Source: Flavobacterium sp. IB48
GTDB taxonomy: Bacteria; Bacteroidota; Bacteroidia; Flavobacteriales; Flavobacteriaceae
DNA: 64,000 nucleotides
NCBI RefSeq assembly: GCF_016405855.1
Contig: NZ_JAEFCA010000009.1
Coordinates: 111,715 to 175,714 of the forward strand
Reading direction: 5' to 3'
Below are positions 27,001-36,699 of the stretch, one piece after another. Every line of letters starts with the position of its first letter. Position 1 is the first letter of the stretch. The position numbers were made by a program, and so were the translations under genes. The notes beneath the pieces were generated by a model. The model made no database searches, had not been told where the DNA came from, and was given only the letters and a program-made list of their open reading frames with translations.

Positions 27001-28429
27001 AGCAGCTGTTGCTTCTCTCGGATTTCTTCCGATGGCATTGAGTAACGGAGCAGGAGCAGAAGTGCAGCGTCCATTAGCAACTGTAGTGATCGGCGGATTG
27101 GTAACCGCAACACTTTTAACGCTTTTTGTACTTCCTGCCATTTATTTAATGACGTATCACGCTAAAGTTTTCACTAAAAAAAGAAAAAAGCATATGAATA
27201 ATCTAACCATTTTATTGAGTATTCTTTTTATTGGTAACATGGCAAAAGCGCAAGAGTTGCCAATTTCGCTTGACGAATCTATTTCTATTGCGATTCAAAA
27301 TAATCGAATAGTTAAATCGGCTAAATTAAACGAGCAGTCTAAAAGTTATTTGCAGAAAACGGCTTATAATATTCCGCAAACGCAAATAGATGCCGATTAC
27401 GGACAATTTAATAGCTCGCAGAATGATACACGTTTTGGAATTAGCCAGACTTTTGCTTTTCCGACTGTTTATAGCAATCAGAAAAAAGCTTTAAAAGCCG
27501 ATTTCAATAAAGCAAAAGCAGAAGTGCAATTGACTTCGCAAGAAATAAAAACTCGTGTTAGAAATATTTACTACGATTATTTGTGGCTCAACAGCAAAAA
27601 AGAACTTTTAGTTTACGCTGATTCAATCTACAGGATTATGGAGAAAAAATCAGATTTAAGGTTTAAAGCTGGAGAAGCAAATGTTTTAGAAAAAAGCGCT
27701 TCACAATCTGCAAGACAATTCTACAGCAATCAATTGGTAATGGTCAACCGTGATATTGAAATTGCTTTGAATTCGTTCAATGCTATTCTTCAAGATAAAG
27801 TGGAGCATACTCCAAAAAAGATGAATTTAAAAGCGGTTTTAAATCGTTCGTCTATCGAAAATTTAAAAGCAGAAAATCTTCCAGCAGTTCAGCGTTCACA
27901 GTTTGAATCGGAATCGGCTAAGTATAGATGGAAAACGGAAGGCGCTAAATTACTTCCTGAAATTACTTTAGGATATAACAATCTAAGCATTATCGGAAGT
28001 CAAACTAATGCTTCAGGTCAAGAAGTTTATTATGGTAGCGGACAAAGATTTAATTATGTTAATGCAGGTCTTTCGATTCCAATATTTTTCACTAGTCAAT
28101 CAGAACGAAAAAGAGCCGCAAAAGCAGAATACGAAAGCTTTGTTGAACTTTCTGAAGCAACTAAAATCGAAGTGAAAACGAATATTGAAAATGCAGATCG
28201 CGAGCTAAAAAAGTTCCAAGAAAGTTTACAATACTATGAAACTGATGGATTAAAAAATGCTCAAACCATTATAGAAGCGTCAAGCAGTCAATTGCAAAAT
28301 GGAGATATCGATTACTTGCAATGGGTTTTGGTGGTTAATCAAGCTATCACAATCAAAAGTGAATATTTAGACGCGCTTAATGCTTACAATAAAGCAGTTG
28401 TTACACTGCAAAATCTTAATAACATTTAA
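24053..28429 (+). CDS. Heavy-metal RND pump fused to a TolC-type outer-membrane factor
   Basis: 1458 residues. Residues 1 to about 1045 are an HME-family RND transporter (CzcA/CusA type): proton-relay pattern DFGLIVDGAVIIVE with D399, D405 and E412, the periplasmic FPVQMRFNELMTGAKQD segment, and 12 predicted helices. At residue 1048 the frame continues into a segment that reads exactly like a new protein: an ATG (27194), a signal peptide core and a signal-peptidase-like AKA-QE site, then an outer-membrane factor domain (about 1070-1458) with two OEP repeats. Such fusions occur in Bacteroidetes. The junction may be cleaved, or the internal ATG may give a separate TolC. The adaptor gene follows after 2 nt. 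Confidence 0.93.
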   Translation: MLNKVIQFSVKNKLAIGIFTLLWIIYGVYEVTQLPIDAVPDITNNQVQIITTAPSLGAEDVERLITFPIEQAISNIPNLKESRSISRFGLSLVSVVFDDDADVYWARQQIAERLQQVEIDRNANSPEMAPVTTGLGEIYQYVLKPKPGYEEKYSLEDLRTIQDWTIRRQLLGTQGIADVSTFGGKLKQYEIAVNPARLKAQNLTISEVFTALNTSNENTGGAYIEKGPTVSYIRSTGLAKSIKDIENIVVKSTQGGLPILVKDVADVKISSAIRYGALTTDEYGESVGGIVMMLKGENANNVIVNVKDKIAQIEKILPEGLKIEPFLDRTKMVDNAIGTVEKNLIEGALIVVLILVLFLGNLRAGFIVASVIPLAMLFAIIMMNTFGVSGNLMSLGALDFGLIVDGAVIIVEAILHHLHSSKKYQVVDTISQEEMDKEVTGSAARMMNAAVFGQIIILIVYLPILSLQGIEGKMFKPMAQTVAFAILGAFILSLTYVPMVSALFLSKKISHKKNLSDRIMAKLENAYEGWLTKALGIRKSIVIAAFILFGIAVVLFGRMGGEFIPQLEEGDFAVETRLLLGTNLSTTTKTIEKISAELKKEYPEVQQVVSRIGSAEIPTDPMPIEGGDMIIVLKDKSEWTSASSFPELADKMTKTVKRIAPGVTTGFQFPVQMRFNELMTGAKQDLVCKIYGEDLQKLSEYAEKLGAISKTVEGAADLYVEKVTGMPQIVIDYNWAEMAKYGLRVADVNATINAAFAGAVAGSIYEGEKRFDMVVRVEDNGRKGIEDVRNLLIATPSGMQIPLYQVASVEEVEGPNQIQRENAKRRIIVGFNVRGRDVQSIVEELQQKVNQQIKFDPGYYITYGGAFENLQQAKARLGVAVPAALLMIFALLYFAFRSFKEGIIIFTAIPLSAIGGVFALVMRDMPFSISAGVGFIALFGVAVLNGIVLISEFNRIQKQGEITDPFQIILLGTKNRLRPVLMTAAVASLGFLPMALSNGAGAEVQRPLATVVIGGLVTATLLTLFVLPAIYLMTYHAKVFTKKRKKHMNNLTILLSILFIGNMAKAQELPISLDESISIAIQNNRIVKSAKLNEQSKSYLQKTAYNIPQTQIDADYGQFNSSQNDTRFGISQTFAFPTVYSNQKKALKADFNKAKAEVQLTSQEIKTRVRNIYYDYLWLNSKKELLVYADSIYRIMEKKSDLRFKAGEANVLEKSASQSARQFYSNQLVMVNRDIEIALNSFNAILQDKVEHTPKKMNLKAVLNRSSIENLKAENLPAVQRSQFESESAKYRWKTEGAKLLPEITLGYNNLSIIGSQTNASGQEVYYGSGQRFNYVNAGLSIPIFFTSQSERKRAAKAEYESFVELSEATKIEVKTNIENADRELKKFQESLQYYETDGLKNAQTIIEASSSQLQNGDIDYLQWVLVVNQAITIKSEYLDALNAYNKAVVTLQNLNNI

Positions 28430-28431
28430 AA

Positions 28432-29562
28432 ATGAAAAAATATATTGCAGCGTTCATAGGCGCTATATTTCTTATTTCTTGTGGAAATAAGAAAAATGAA
28501 GAAACCAAAAGTGCTGAAACTAAAAGCATTGATATTATTAAATTAAGTCCTGAACAAGTTAAAAATGCAGGATTAGAAAGCGGTAATCCAACGGTGAAGA
28601 ATGTAAAAGAGATTTTACAGCTTCAAGGTACAGTAACAGTTCCGCCAAAAAGCGTAATAAGTATTAGTATTCCGTTGGGAGGTTATGTAAAAAGCACTAA
28701 TCTTATTGCCGGAATGAACGTTCAGAAAGGTCAGGTTTTGGCTGTTTTAGAAGATATGCAGTTTATAGAATTGCAACAAAATTATCTAATGGCGAAAGAG
28801 AAATTCGAATTGGCCCAAAACGAACACAAAAGGCAAAAAGAGTTAAATGCAAATAAAGCGGCGAGTGATAAAGTTTTAGAACAGATTACAACTGAAATGA
28901 GAACGCAACGCATTACAATGTCTTCTTTAGAGCAAAAATTAAATCTATTAGGAATTAATGCTAAAACGCTGAATGTTGGAAATATTAGCAAAACGATTCG
29001 AGTTGTTTCTCCAATTAATGGTCTGGTTTCTAAAGTAAATGTCAACATTGGAAAATATGTAAATCCGACAGATATGCTTTTTGAATTAATTGATAAAAAA
29101 GATATTGTTCTAACTTTAAACGCGTTCGAAAAAGACGTGACTTCGCTTTCAATTGGTCAGACTGTAATGGCTTATACCAATGCTTCTGATGCTAAAAAGT
29201 ATGCGGCTAAAATCGCTTTTATCAATCAAAGCTTAAATGGAGATCGAGCAGCAGAAATTATCTGTAATGTAAACGCTTATAATCCTGCACTTTTACCTGG
29301 TTTGTTTGTAAACGCCGAAGTTGAAATTGAAAATAAGAAAGCGTTAACTGTTCCAGAAGATGCAGTAGTACGTTGGCAAGGAAAATTTTATGTGTTTACA
29401 GCTATTGGAAATAACCAGTTTCAAATGAATGAAGTTAAATCTGGAGTCAAAAATGAGGGCTTTACTCAAATTACTTCTGATGCGATTTCTGACTCTTCAA
29501 AAGTGGTTGTCAAAAATGCATATACTTTATTGATGTCTGCCATGAATAATGACGAACAATAA
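28432..29562 (+). CDS. CusB/HlyD-type efflux adaptor lipoprotein
   Basis: 376 residues with lipobox LISC (Cys about 17), so probably membrane-anchored by lipid in the periplasm. Domains: N-terminal half of the biotinyl-lipoyl fold (ISIPLGGYVKSTNLIAGMNVQKGQVLAVLED), a helical hairpin (about 110-175), second lipoyl half (VVSPINGLVSKVNVNIGKYV), then beta-barrel and membrane-proximal domains. It bridges the RND pump and the TolC domain of the preceding gene. A terminator follows. Confidence 0.92.
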   Translation: MKKYIAAFIGAIFLISCGNKKNEETKSAETKSIDIIKLSPEQVKNAGLESGNPTVKNVKEILQLQGTVTVPPKSVISISIPLGGYVKSTNLIAGMNVQKGQVLAVLEDMQFIELQQNYLMAKEKFELAQNEHKRQKELNANKAASDKVLEQITTEMRTQRITMSSLEQKLNLLGINAKTLNVGNISKTIRVVSPINGLVSKVNVNIGKYVNPTDMLFELIDKKDIVLTLNAFEKDVTSLSIGQTVMAYTNASDAKKYAAKIAFINQSLNGDRAAEIICNVNAYNPALLPGLFVNAEVEIENKKALTVPEDAVVRWQGKFYVFTAIGNNQFQMNEVKSGVKNEGFTQITSDAISDSSKVVVKNAYTLLMSAMNNDEQ

Positions 29563-29886
29563 TGTTTATTTTCTGATTACAATTTAGAGTTAAACAAGAA
29601 AACCCAGTAAATTTAGTTTTACTGGGTTTTCAATTTTAACCGCAATATTATTCCAATTTCATTCCGCAAGAATAGCTTATTGATAAAATTAGAATTTGAA
29701 CGTTTGATTGTTTGACTATATTTTTTTCGATAAAAAGCAGGTGTTCCTACAGGACACATTTCACAACAATATCATGATTTTTCACCGACCAAATATTCCT
29801 AACAGAATGTAATTTATTACTTTAGATAAAATGATTCAAATAGTTTTAAATTAATTATTCATAACTCGCAATTCACAATTCACAAT
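29563..29886. other. 324-bp intergenic region
   Basis: Holds the terminator at 29598-29636 near the left side. The remainder is AT-rich DNA with a short direct repeat (AATTCACAATTCACAATTTA) beside the oleate hydratase stop; I see no gene, RNA or promoter. Confidence 0.6.
29598..29636 (+). terminator. Terminator of the first metal efflux operon
   Basis: Fourteen-bp stem GAAAACCCAGTAAA/TTTACTGGGTTTTC with a six-base loop and a T-rich tail. Confidence 0.88.
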
Positions 29887-31827
29887 TTAATCCTTAACCC
29901 CTTTTATCCAATCTTTAAATCGGTTTACCTGTTCTGAAATAAAAGATTCATGTTCTTCTTTATCTTCTTCAATTGGCGGCAAAACATGCTCAAAGTAAGT
30001 TCCTCTTAAAACTTTATGCAGAATACTTTCGCCTAAAAATGCTTTTCCGTCATTGAGCGTTCTTACTGCTTTTAGCAAATGACGAATATCATACTGAAGC
30101 GGATTAATATCGGGAACCTGTTTGTTTAAATTCAATAACTTATAAACCGCAATTCTAGCCGTTCTAATCGAACTTTCCATTGTGAAAACTACATCATTAT
30201 TTGTTTCAACAAATTGTCCAATTAAACCAAGATTTTTGCAGCCTTCAGGTACAACTCTAGGACGATCGCCTTTTGCTCGAGGCATAAACATAGAAGTAAT
30301 GTAGGGCATAAAAGCACTTCGTAAAATTGTATTTTCAATTACATTGTCAAGTTTGTCTATTATTCCGAGATGAAAGCTTAATTCGGCTAAAATTTCGTCT
30401 CCTGTACATTCGGGCATTACTTTCTTAATATAATTTCCTGGTTTGTCCATAAACAATGAATAAACCCAAATTACCAAAATATCATCTGGCTGATCTGGAA
30501 AGTGGGGCTGTCTGTTACAAGTAAAACTCATTAGCCAATTAGAATCGGTAATCGTGATAATTCCGCCAGTCACTGTTTTTCCTGAGTATGGATCGTTTAC
30601 CGAGTATTCTTTTAGTTTCTCTACAAAAGCAGAAGGTCGGCAAGTTAAAGTAACAGATTCCCAAGATGATTTTTCGATATTACTGCAGAACTTTTCAGGC
30701 TTGCCAAAAATAGGAGATTTTGCTGCAAGATTTTTCCACAACATCCATCCTGGACTTTTACCGCTTGTGGAGTTGTCGATACCAATAATTGGCGCTGTTT
30801 TATTGTCTCCATAAAAAGTATCTTCGGTCATAGAACCTGTTGTTACAATAACAAAATCATCCTTTCCGATAGGAGATCTTGATTCTTTTCCTTCATGCTC
30901 AGTAATAATTCCTTCAACAATTTTACCTTCAGTATTACTTTGAATAATTAGATCTTTTATAAGCGTATGAAATTTAATATTTACGCCTTTTTCTTCAAGA
31001 AATTTTCGAAGCGGAGTAATAAAAGTATCGTATTGATTGTATTTCGGAAAGACTAATGAAGAGAGATCATTTAGTCCGTCAATGGCGTGGAGAAAACGAT
31101 GCATATAAAGTTTAAGTTCTAATAAACTATGCCAGTTTTCAAAAGCAAACATAGTTCTCCAAAATGTCCAAAAATTGCTTTCTAGAAACGTTGCGCTAAA
31201 ATAATCTTCAATAGTAAGATCATCTAATTCGTCTTTTCTTTTAAGAAGTAATTTTACAATAGCAAGCTGATCTTTTTTGTTTAAACCAAATTTGCTAAAG
31301 TCTTTAATTTCGCCATTTTTATGAATTAAACGCGCTTTAGAATAATTAGAATCATTGTCATTGATTAATCGATATTCATCTAAAACGGTATATGGAGGCG
31401 GCATTTCTAGAGCGGGAATATCTTGGAAAATATCCCAAAGATTTTCATAAGTCATATCCATTTCGCGTCCTCCACGAATAATATATCCATCTTTCGGATT
31501 TCCTGCGCCGTCCAAAGAACCGCCGTCAATATGAAGTTGTTCTAAAAAAGTGATGTTTTTTGCTGGAATTCGGCCATCTCTTATAAAATAATATGCCGCG
31601 GCCATTCCAGCAATTCCGCTTCCTACAATATAGATTTTACTGTTTTCGTGCGATTTGAGTGGAATTCCAATGTTACGTTGGTAATTTCCAATTTGATCTG
31701 AAAACGGCATTGATTTTTCTGGGGTGTTTAACTGGGTTTCTGTACTCGAATCTGGTTCATGATTAACATTTCCGTAGGTTGTAGAATTGTTTAGGACTTT
31801 GTCAAATTTTGATGTAATATTCTTCAT
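29887..31827 (-). CDS. ohyA: Oleate hydratase (FAD-dependent)
   Basis: Adds water to the cis-9 double bond of oleic acid and related unsaturated fatty acids, giving 10-hydroxy acids. About 646 residues (family members are 560-650). Seen: FAD-binding IYIVGSGIAGMAAAYY, glycine-rich HIDGGSLDGAG, RGGREMDMTYE, and ELKLYMHRF. From the ATG at 31827 the glutamate of GGREM is residue 122 and the tyrosine of LYMHRF is 241, which agrees with the catalytic E122 and Y241 I recall for Elizabethkingia OhyA and supports this start; the six extra bases upstream would need a TTG start. Monocistronic. Confidence 0.95.
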   Translation of the reverse strand: MKNITSKFDKVLNNSTTYGNVNHEPDSSTETQLNTPEKSMPFSDQIGNYQRNIGIPLKSHENSKIYIVGSGIAGMAAAYYFIRDGRIPAKNITFLEQLHIDGGSLDGAGNPKDGYIIRGGREMDMTYENLWDIFQDIPALEMPPPYTVLDEYRLINDNDSNYSKARLIHKNGEIKDFSKFGLNKKDQLAIVKLLLKRKDELDDLTIEDYFSATFLESNFWTFWRTMFAFENWHSLLELKLYMHRFLHAIDGLNDLSSLVFPKYNQYDTFITPLRKFLEEKGVNIKFHTLIKDLIIQSNTEGKIVEGIITEHEGKESRSPIGKDDFVIVTTGSMTEDTFYGDNKTAPIIGIDNSTSGKSPGWMLWKNLAAKSPIFGKPEKFCSNIEKSSWESVTLTCRPSAFVEKLKEYSVNDPYSGKTVTGGIITITDSNWLMSFTCNRQPHFPDQPDDILVIWVYSLFMDKPGNYIKKVMPECTGDEILAELSFHLGIIDKLDNVIENTILRSAFMPYITSMFMPRAKGDRPRVVPEGCKNLGLIGQFVETNNDVVFTMESSIRTARIAVYKLLNLNKQVPDINPLQYDIRHLLKAVRTLNDGKAFLGESILHKVLRGTYFEHVLPPIEEDKEEHESFISEQVNRFKDWIKGVKD

Positions 31828-31962
31828 TTTCAAAGCTTTATAAGTTAATTCAACTAATGTAAGCTTAAAATTTGAAAGATAATTCTTTTATTTTTGTGAA
31901 TAAATACGTATAATGTATTGATTGTTAAGAGGATGTGTTTTTAAGTTTGTTTATATGTTACG

Positions 31963-32598
31963 TTATTCTTTTTTAATTTGAACGACATCATTTCCTGCAA
32001 TTGCGTAAACAGTATCTTCAGAATTGGGTTTTAGAAAATATTTTCCAGTAAATTCTCCAAAAGCGGGAAGAATCATTTGATTGGGTTTGCAAAAGAAACA
32101 ACGAAGCTTTAAGGTCTGTAAACCCAAGCCACGCAAGACAATCCCGGGATGAATGTGTCCTGAAAAATTAAACAAATTCTCTTTTTCTGTAGGATGATGT
32201 GTGAAGAAAAAAGCATCTATTTGTAACATTTCGATGACCACAACACCAATCGTTTTGTAGTGTTTCTCATCAATTATATCGTGATTTCCCGTAATCAAAT
32301 AGGTTTCTTGATTGTGGTTAGAAAGCCATTTTTCAAATAAATCCCATTCTGCATTTTTTGAACTGTGAAATAAATCGCCGAGAAAAATGATTTTTTCAGG
32401 CATGAATTCATCCAAAACTTCAGTAATTTTTCTAAAATTTTCAGAAATGGCGTTTTGCGGTATCGCGATTCCGTGTTTTCTAAAATGCGTAACTTTTCCT
32501 AAATGAACATCAGAAATGATAATTATTTTTTTAGATTCCCAAAAAACAGCTCCGCTTGAGTGAAGTATAAAGGTTTCATTTTGTATTTGAATTTTCAT
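31963..32598 (-). CDS. pdeM: Ligase-associated DNA damage response phosphoesterase PdeM
   Basis: A 211-residue calcineurin-like metallophosphoesterase with all metal motifs: DVHLGK (D30, H32), GDLFHS (D75), GNHD (105-107), FFTHHP (H134-H135) and SGHIHP (H148, H150). It is the last gene of a four-gene minus-strand operon (exonuclease, ligase, helicase, PdeM), starting 6 nt after the helicase stop. The set is a known bacterial DNA-repair module; PdeM is a Mn-dependent phosphodiesterase/nuclease of uncertain physiological substrate. Confidence 0.92.
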   Translation of the reverse strand: MKIQIQNETFILHSSGAVFWESKKIIIISDVHLGKVTHFRKHGIAIPQNAISENFRKITEVLDEFMPEKIIFLGDLFHSSKNAEWDLFEKWLSNHNQETYLITGNHDIIDEKHYKTIGVVVIEMLQIDAFFFTHHPTEKENLFNFSGHIHPGIVLRGLGLQTLKLRCFFCKPNQMILPAFGEFTGKYFLKPNSEDTVYAIAGNDVVQIKKE

Positions 32599-32604
32599 AA
32601 GTCG

Positions 32605-35064
32605 TTATTTCATATATGAAGCAGTCATTTTCTGAATTCTTTCAGCCAAAGTTTCACTTGATAATTTTTCTCGTAAGCGATCGGTAATAATTGGAAAACT
32701 AAATGGTGTTGGCTTTAAGCATTGTTTCCAAATAATTTTCTGATTGGCAATTCTTTCCAAAGCCATTATCAAACGGCCTTCTTCTAATTGATGTTCAAAT
32801 GTTTCGCGATAGGCTTGATGCAGTAATAAATTATCAGGTTCAAAATCTCTAAAAACTTCAAATAGTAATTGAGAACCACTTTGCAAATGTTTTGTTTTAA
32901 CCATTTTTCCAGGAAAACCAGTAAAGACTAATCCTGAAATTACAGCAATGTCTCTAAATTTTCTTCGAGCCATTTCGGTTGAATTTAAGCTTTTCTGCAA
33001 ATCATGATGCACATATTCTGTTGAAAAGAGATTATTATCTAAAACGGCTTCAATATCAATTTCCTGATCTGAAAGCAATTCAAAACCATAATCATTATAA
33101 GCCAAAGAAAAAGTGATCGATTGCAATAAACTAATTCTAAAAGCCAATAAACTAGCCAAAGCTTCATGAACAAAGCGACCTTCAAAAGGATAAAAAATAG
33201 CATGAAATCCTTCTCGAGTTTTAAATGTTTCAATTAAAAATTCATCTGAACTCGGTACAATAGATTCTTTTCGCTGTCTTTGAAATAAAGGCTGTAAAGC
33301 TCTTAATTCAGGAGAAAGATTATCAGTATTGGCACGATATAATTCTTTTCGAAGCAATTCGCTCATTTGAGAAGAAAGAGCCAAACGCCCACCCATCCAG
33401 CTTGCAATTTTAGATTCTTTCTTAGGATTTGCTTTTTTAACCAAAACCTGCATATTTCTAATTTTGAATAACTCCAATTTTTTTCCTCCGAAAATGAAAG
33501 TGTCACCAGGTTTTAGCTTCGAAATAAACCATTCTTCAATTGTACCAATATAACCACCACTAACATATTTTACATTCATAACAGCATCGCCAACGATTGT
33601 TCCAATCTGCATTCTGTGATGCATCGCAATCATTCGGCTGTTTATTTTATAACAGCCGTTTTCATCAATTTCTACTTTTTTAAATTCGTCGTAGGCATGA
33701 AGACTCTGACTGCCCTGCGTAATAAAATTTAGAATCCAATTCCAGTTTTCTGATGAAATGGTTTGATAGCTAAAAGTACCTTGAATTTCTTTAAAAATTT
33801 CGTTGGGATAAAATCCATCAGAAACGGCTAAAGTATTGAGATATTGAACCAAAACATCCCAACCGTTTAAATACGGAACCCGATCTTCAATAACACTGTT
33901 TTCAACCGCTTTTTTTAATGCCGAAGCTTCAATAAGTTCAATAGCGTGAGTGGCTAGAAAATAAATAACACTTTCTTTTCCGGGTTGATGCCCACTTCGC
34001 CCGGCGCGTTGCATAAAACGGGCGACACCTTTTGGTCCACCAACCTGAATAATCGATTCGACTGGAGCAAAGTCAACTCCCAAATCTAAACTCGAAGTGC
34101 AGACTACTACTTTTAATTCTTCATTCCGAATTGCATTTTCTACCCAAATTCTCGTTTCTCTGTCAATACTTCCGTGATGCATTGCCATTTCTCCAGCAAA
34201 TTCAGGATATTTTTCTAATAATCTTTGATACCAGATTTCGCATGCTGAGCGAACATTCGTAAAAATTAAAGTAGTTTTACTGGCTTTGATAATTTTAGCC
34301 GTTTCATCAATCAAATGTAACCCCATGTGTCCGCGCCACGGATACGTATCCATTTTCTCTGGAATGATAGAAACGACTTTTATTTTCTTATGAATTACGG
34401 CTTTGATTAAAATAGAATTATTAAAAGCTTCAGAATCAACTCCGAGTAAAACTTCTTGTGCTTGCTGAAGATTGCCAATTGTAGCTGAAATTCCCCAGAT
34501 ACGTAATTTTTTGGTAATCGTTTTTAATCGGGATAATGCCAATTCTATCTGAACGCCACGTTTGGTTCCTAGTAATTCATGCCATTCATCAATGACAATA
34601 GAACTGCAGTTTTTAAATGTATTGGCATAACCTTTTGTTGCCAAAAGCAATTGTAAGCTTTCTGGAGTTGTAATCAATAAATCGGGCATTTTGCCTTTTT
34701 GCTTGGCTCTTTCTGCCGAAGAAGTATCTCCAGAACGAATACCGACCGTCATAGGAACGTCTAGATCGTTTAAAACTCGTTCTGCTGCTTGTTTGATTTC
34801 TATAGATAAAGAACGAAGCGGTGTGATCCAAATCGCTTTTAAACCTGGATGGTGTTTAGTTTTATAATTCGGATTTTCTTTAATGTAATTTAAAATAATC
34901 GGAAGCCAGAGCGCATAGGTTTTTCCGCTTCCAGTTGGCGCGTTCAATAAACCATTTTTGCCTTGAAGAAAAGCAGTCCATGTCTGAGTTTGAAACGGAA
35001 GAGGTTTCCATCCCTGACTTTCAAACCAATTGTTGGCGATTGTAAATAACTGCTCTCTGTTCAT
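32605..35064 (-). CDS. Ligase-associated Lhr-type DEXH-box DNA helicase
   Basis: 819 residues, the Lhr-core length without the long C-terminal extension of full Lhr. Motifs: Walker A APTGSGKT (K48), Ia TPLRSLSIEI, motif II VIDEWHEL, motif III GISATIG, and motifs IV-VI in the second RecA domain (IFTNVRSACE, VCTSSLDLGVDF, FMQRAGRSGHQPG). ATP-dependent 3'-5' translocase/helicase. The ATG at 35064 directly abuts the ligase stop at 35065, indicating coupled translation. Confidence 0.93.
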   Translation of the reverse strand: MNREQLFTIANNWFESQGWKPLPFQTQTWTAFLQGKNGLLNAPTGSGKTYALWLPIILNYIKENPNYKTKHHPGLKAIWITPLRSLSIEIKQAAERVLNDLDVPMTVGIRSGDTSSAERAKQKGKMPDLLITTPESLQLLLATKGYANTFKNCSSIVIDEWHELLGTKRGVQIELALSRLKTITKKLRIWGISATIGNLQQAQEVLLGVDSEAFNNSILIKAVIHKKIKVVSIIPEKMDTYPWRGHMGLHLIDETAKIIKASKTTLIFTNVRSACEIWYQRLLEKYPEFAGEMAMHHGSIDRETRIWVENAIRNEELKVVVCTSSLDLGVDFAPVESIIQVGGPKGVARFMQRAGRSGHQPGKESVIYFLATHAIELIEASALKKAVENSVIEDRVPYLNGWDVLVQYLNTLAVSDGFYPNEIFKEIQGTFSYQTISSENWNWILNFITQGSQSLHAYDEFKKVEIDENGCYKINSRMIAMHHRMQIGTIVGDAVMNVKYVSGGYIGTIEEWFISKLKPGDTFIFGGKKLELFKIRNMQVLVKKANPKKESKIASWMGGRLALSSQMSELLRKELYRANTDNLSPELRALQPLFQRQRKESIVPSSDEFLIETFKTREGFHAIFYPFEGRFVHEALASLLAFRISLLQSITFSLAYNDYGFELLSDQEIDIEAVLDNNLFSTEYVHHDLQKSLNSTEMARRKFRDIAVISGLVFTGFPGKMVKTKHLQSGSQLLFEVFRDFEPDNLLLHQAYRETFEHQLEEGRLIMALERIANQKIIWKQCLKPTPFSFPIITDRLREKLSSETLAERIQKMTASYMK

Positions 35065-36666
35065 TTATAAAATCATATTTTTTAAATCTTCTATCGAATT
35101 GGCTTCTTCAATTTTTTTATCGTGTCGCCATCTTAAAATGCGCGGAAAACGTGTTGCAACGCCACTTTTATGTCTTTTAGAAAGCGAAATTCCTTCAAAC
35201 CCAATTTCAAAAACCAATTTAGGCGTAACACTTCTAACTGGACCAAATCGCTCTAAAGTATTCTTTTTAATAAAATCATCTACCATCCTAAATTCTGCAT
35301 CGGTCAAACCGGAATACGCTTTCGCGAAAGTGACGAGTTCTCGTTCGTTGTTTTCATTTTCTTGCCAAAGCGCAAAAGTATAATCGGTAAATAGATTTGA
35401 TCGTCTTCCGTGACCGCGCATAGCGTAGGTGAGGACGGCATCTATGGTTAAAGGCTCAATTTTCCATTTCCACCAATCTCCTTTTTTTCTTCCAACGAGA
35501 TAAGGAGAATCTTTTCGTTTTAGCATTAAACCTTCGCTTTTCATTTCACGAGATTTTAATCTTTCATTTGTAATTTCTTCCCAAGTAGAAAAATTAATTC
35601 GTTCTGAAAGCTGTAGTGGAATATCTTTTCCTATTAAACTGGTAAACATTTCTTCTAATAAAGTACGGCGTTTTTCGTAAGAAAGATTCCGAATATCATT
35701 TCCCTGCCATTCCAATAAATCGTAAGCTTTAATGATGACAGGCGTATTTTTTAAAATAGAAGCAGATACATTTTTACGGCCAATTCGAGTTTGTAGATCA
35801 TTAAAAGTTCCGACTTGATTGTTTATGAAAGGAAGAATCTCTCCGTCAATTACAGTTCCATTGGAGATTAGTCCAATAAAAGAATTGAATTCTGGATATT
35901 TATCGGTTACTAATTCTTCGCCACGGCTCCAGACGTAGATTTCATTTTCACGAATAATCGTTTGAGAACGAATTCCGTCCCATTTATGTTCTGCACTCCA
36001 ATCTTCGGGATTTCCTAAACTTTCCAATTCGCCTTCAATCGGATAAGCCAAATAAAACGGATAAGGTTTTGATAAATAATCACTGCTTTTTTCATCTAAA
36101 ATCAATTCTTGAAATGTAATCGTATTCGGATTCCAATCGCCCATTAATTTGTACGCCAATGTATCTTCGTCTATATTTTCAGCTTTAGAGAGCGCTCGCG
36201 TCATCAACTTCTGACTCAAACCAATCCTAAAACTTCCGGTAATTAATTTAGTAAAAACAAAACGTTCGTAATAATTTAGATTCAACCAATTGGTCTGTAA
36301 ATATTCTTTTTTCTCTAAATCAGTTTTCTTTTTTAAAGCGATTATTTCCTGTAGAAATTCAGTCAGACTTTTGTCTGTATGCTCTTTTGTAGTCGGAATA
36401 ACAAGCGCAATGGTTTCGGCCAAATCACCTACAATATGATAACTTTCTTCAAACAACCAAAGCGGTATATTAGCCAATTCGTTTGCCCATAAGCGCAATA
36501 AAGTGGTATTAACTGGTCGGGGAGGACGACGATGCGAAAGTATGGCAATGGTCCAGACTTTATCTTCATCGCTTGCTTTTAAGAAATAGTTTGTCAGCGC
36601 ATCAACTTTTACCGATGTTTTATTAGAACTGTCTAAGGTTTTTATAAGCTCGGCAAAGTTTTTCAT
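35065..36666 (-). CDS. ATP-dependent DNA ligase
   Basis: 533 residues. N-terminal ligase-N domain (about 1-190), nucleotidyltransferase domain with motif I AEHKWDGIR (adenylated Lys228), motif III-like GTVIDGEILPF, motif IV SEGLMLKRKDSPY and motif V WWKWKIEP, and a C-terminal OB domain. It closes nicks using ATP and is separate from the NAD-dependent replicative ligase. Second gene of the repair operon, 33 nt after the exonuclease stop. Confidence 0.94.
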   Translation of the reverse strand: MKNFAELIKTLDSSNKTSVKVDALTNYFLKASDEDKVWTIAILSHRRPPRPVNTTLLRLWANELANIPLWLFEESYHIVGDLAETIALVIPTTKEHTDKSLTEFLQEIIALKKKTDLEKKEYLQTNWLNLNYYERFVFTKLITGSFRIGLSQKLMTRALSKAENIDEDTLAYKLMGDWNPNTITFQELILDEKSSDYLSKPYPFYLAYPIEGELESLGNPEDWSAEHKWDGIRSQTIIRENEIYVWSRGEELVTDKYPEFNSFIGLISNGTVIDGEILPFINNQVGTFNDLQTRIGRKNVSASILKNTPVIIKAYDLLEWQGNDIRNLSYEKRRTLLEEMFTSLIGKDIPLQLSERINFSTWEEITNERLKSREMKSEGLMLKRKDSPYLVGRKKGDWWKWKIEPLTIDAVLTYAMRGHGRRSNLFTDYTFALWQENENNERELVTFAKAYSGLTDAEFRMVDDFIKKNTLERFGPVRSVTPKLVFEIGFEGISLSKRHKSGVATRFPRILRWRHDKKIEEANSIEDLKNMIL

Positions 36667-36699
36667 TTGATTATGAATTTTGAGTTTGAAATTAATAAT

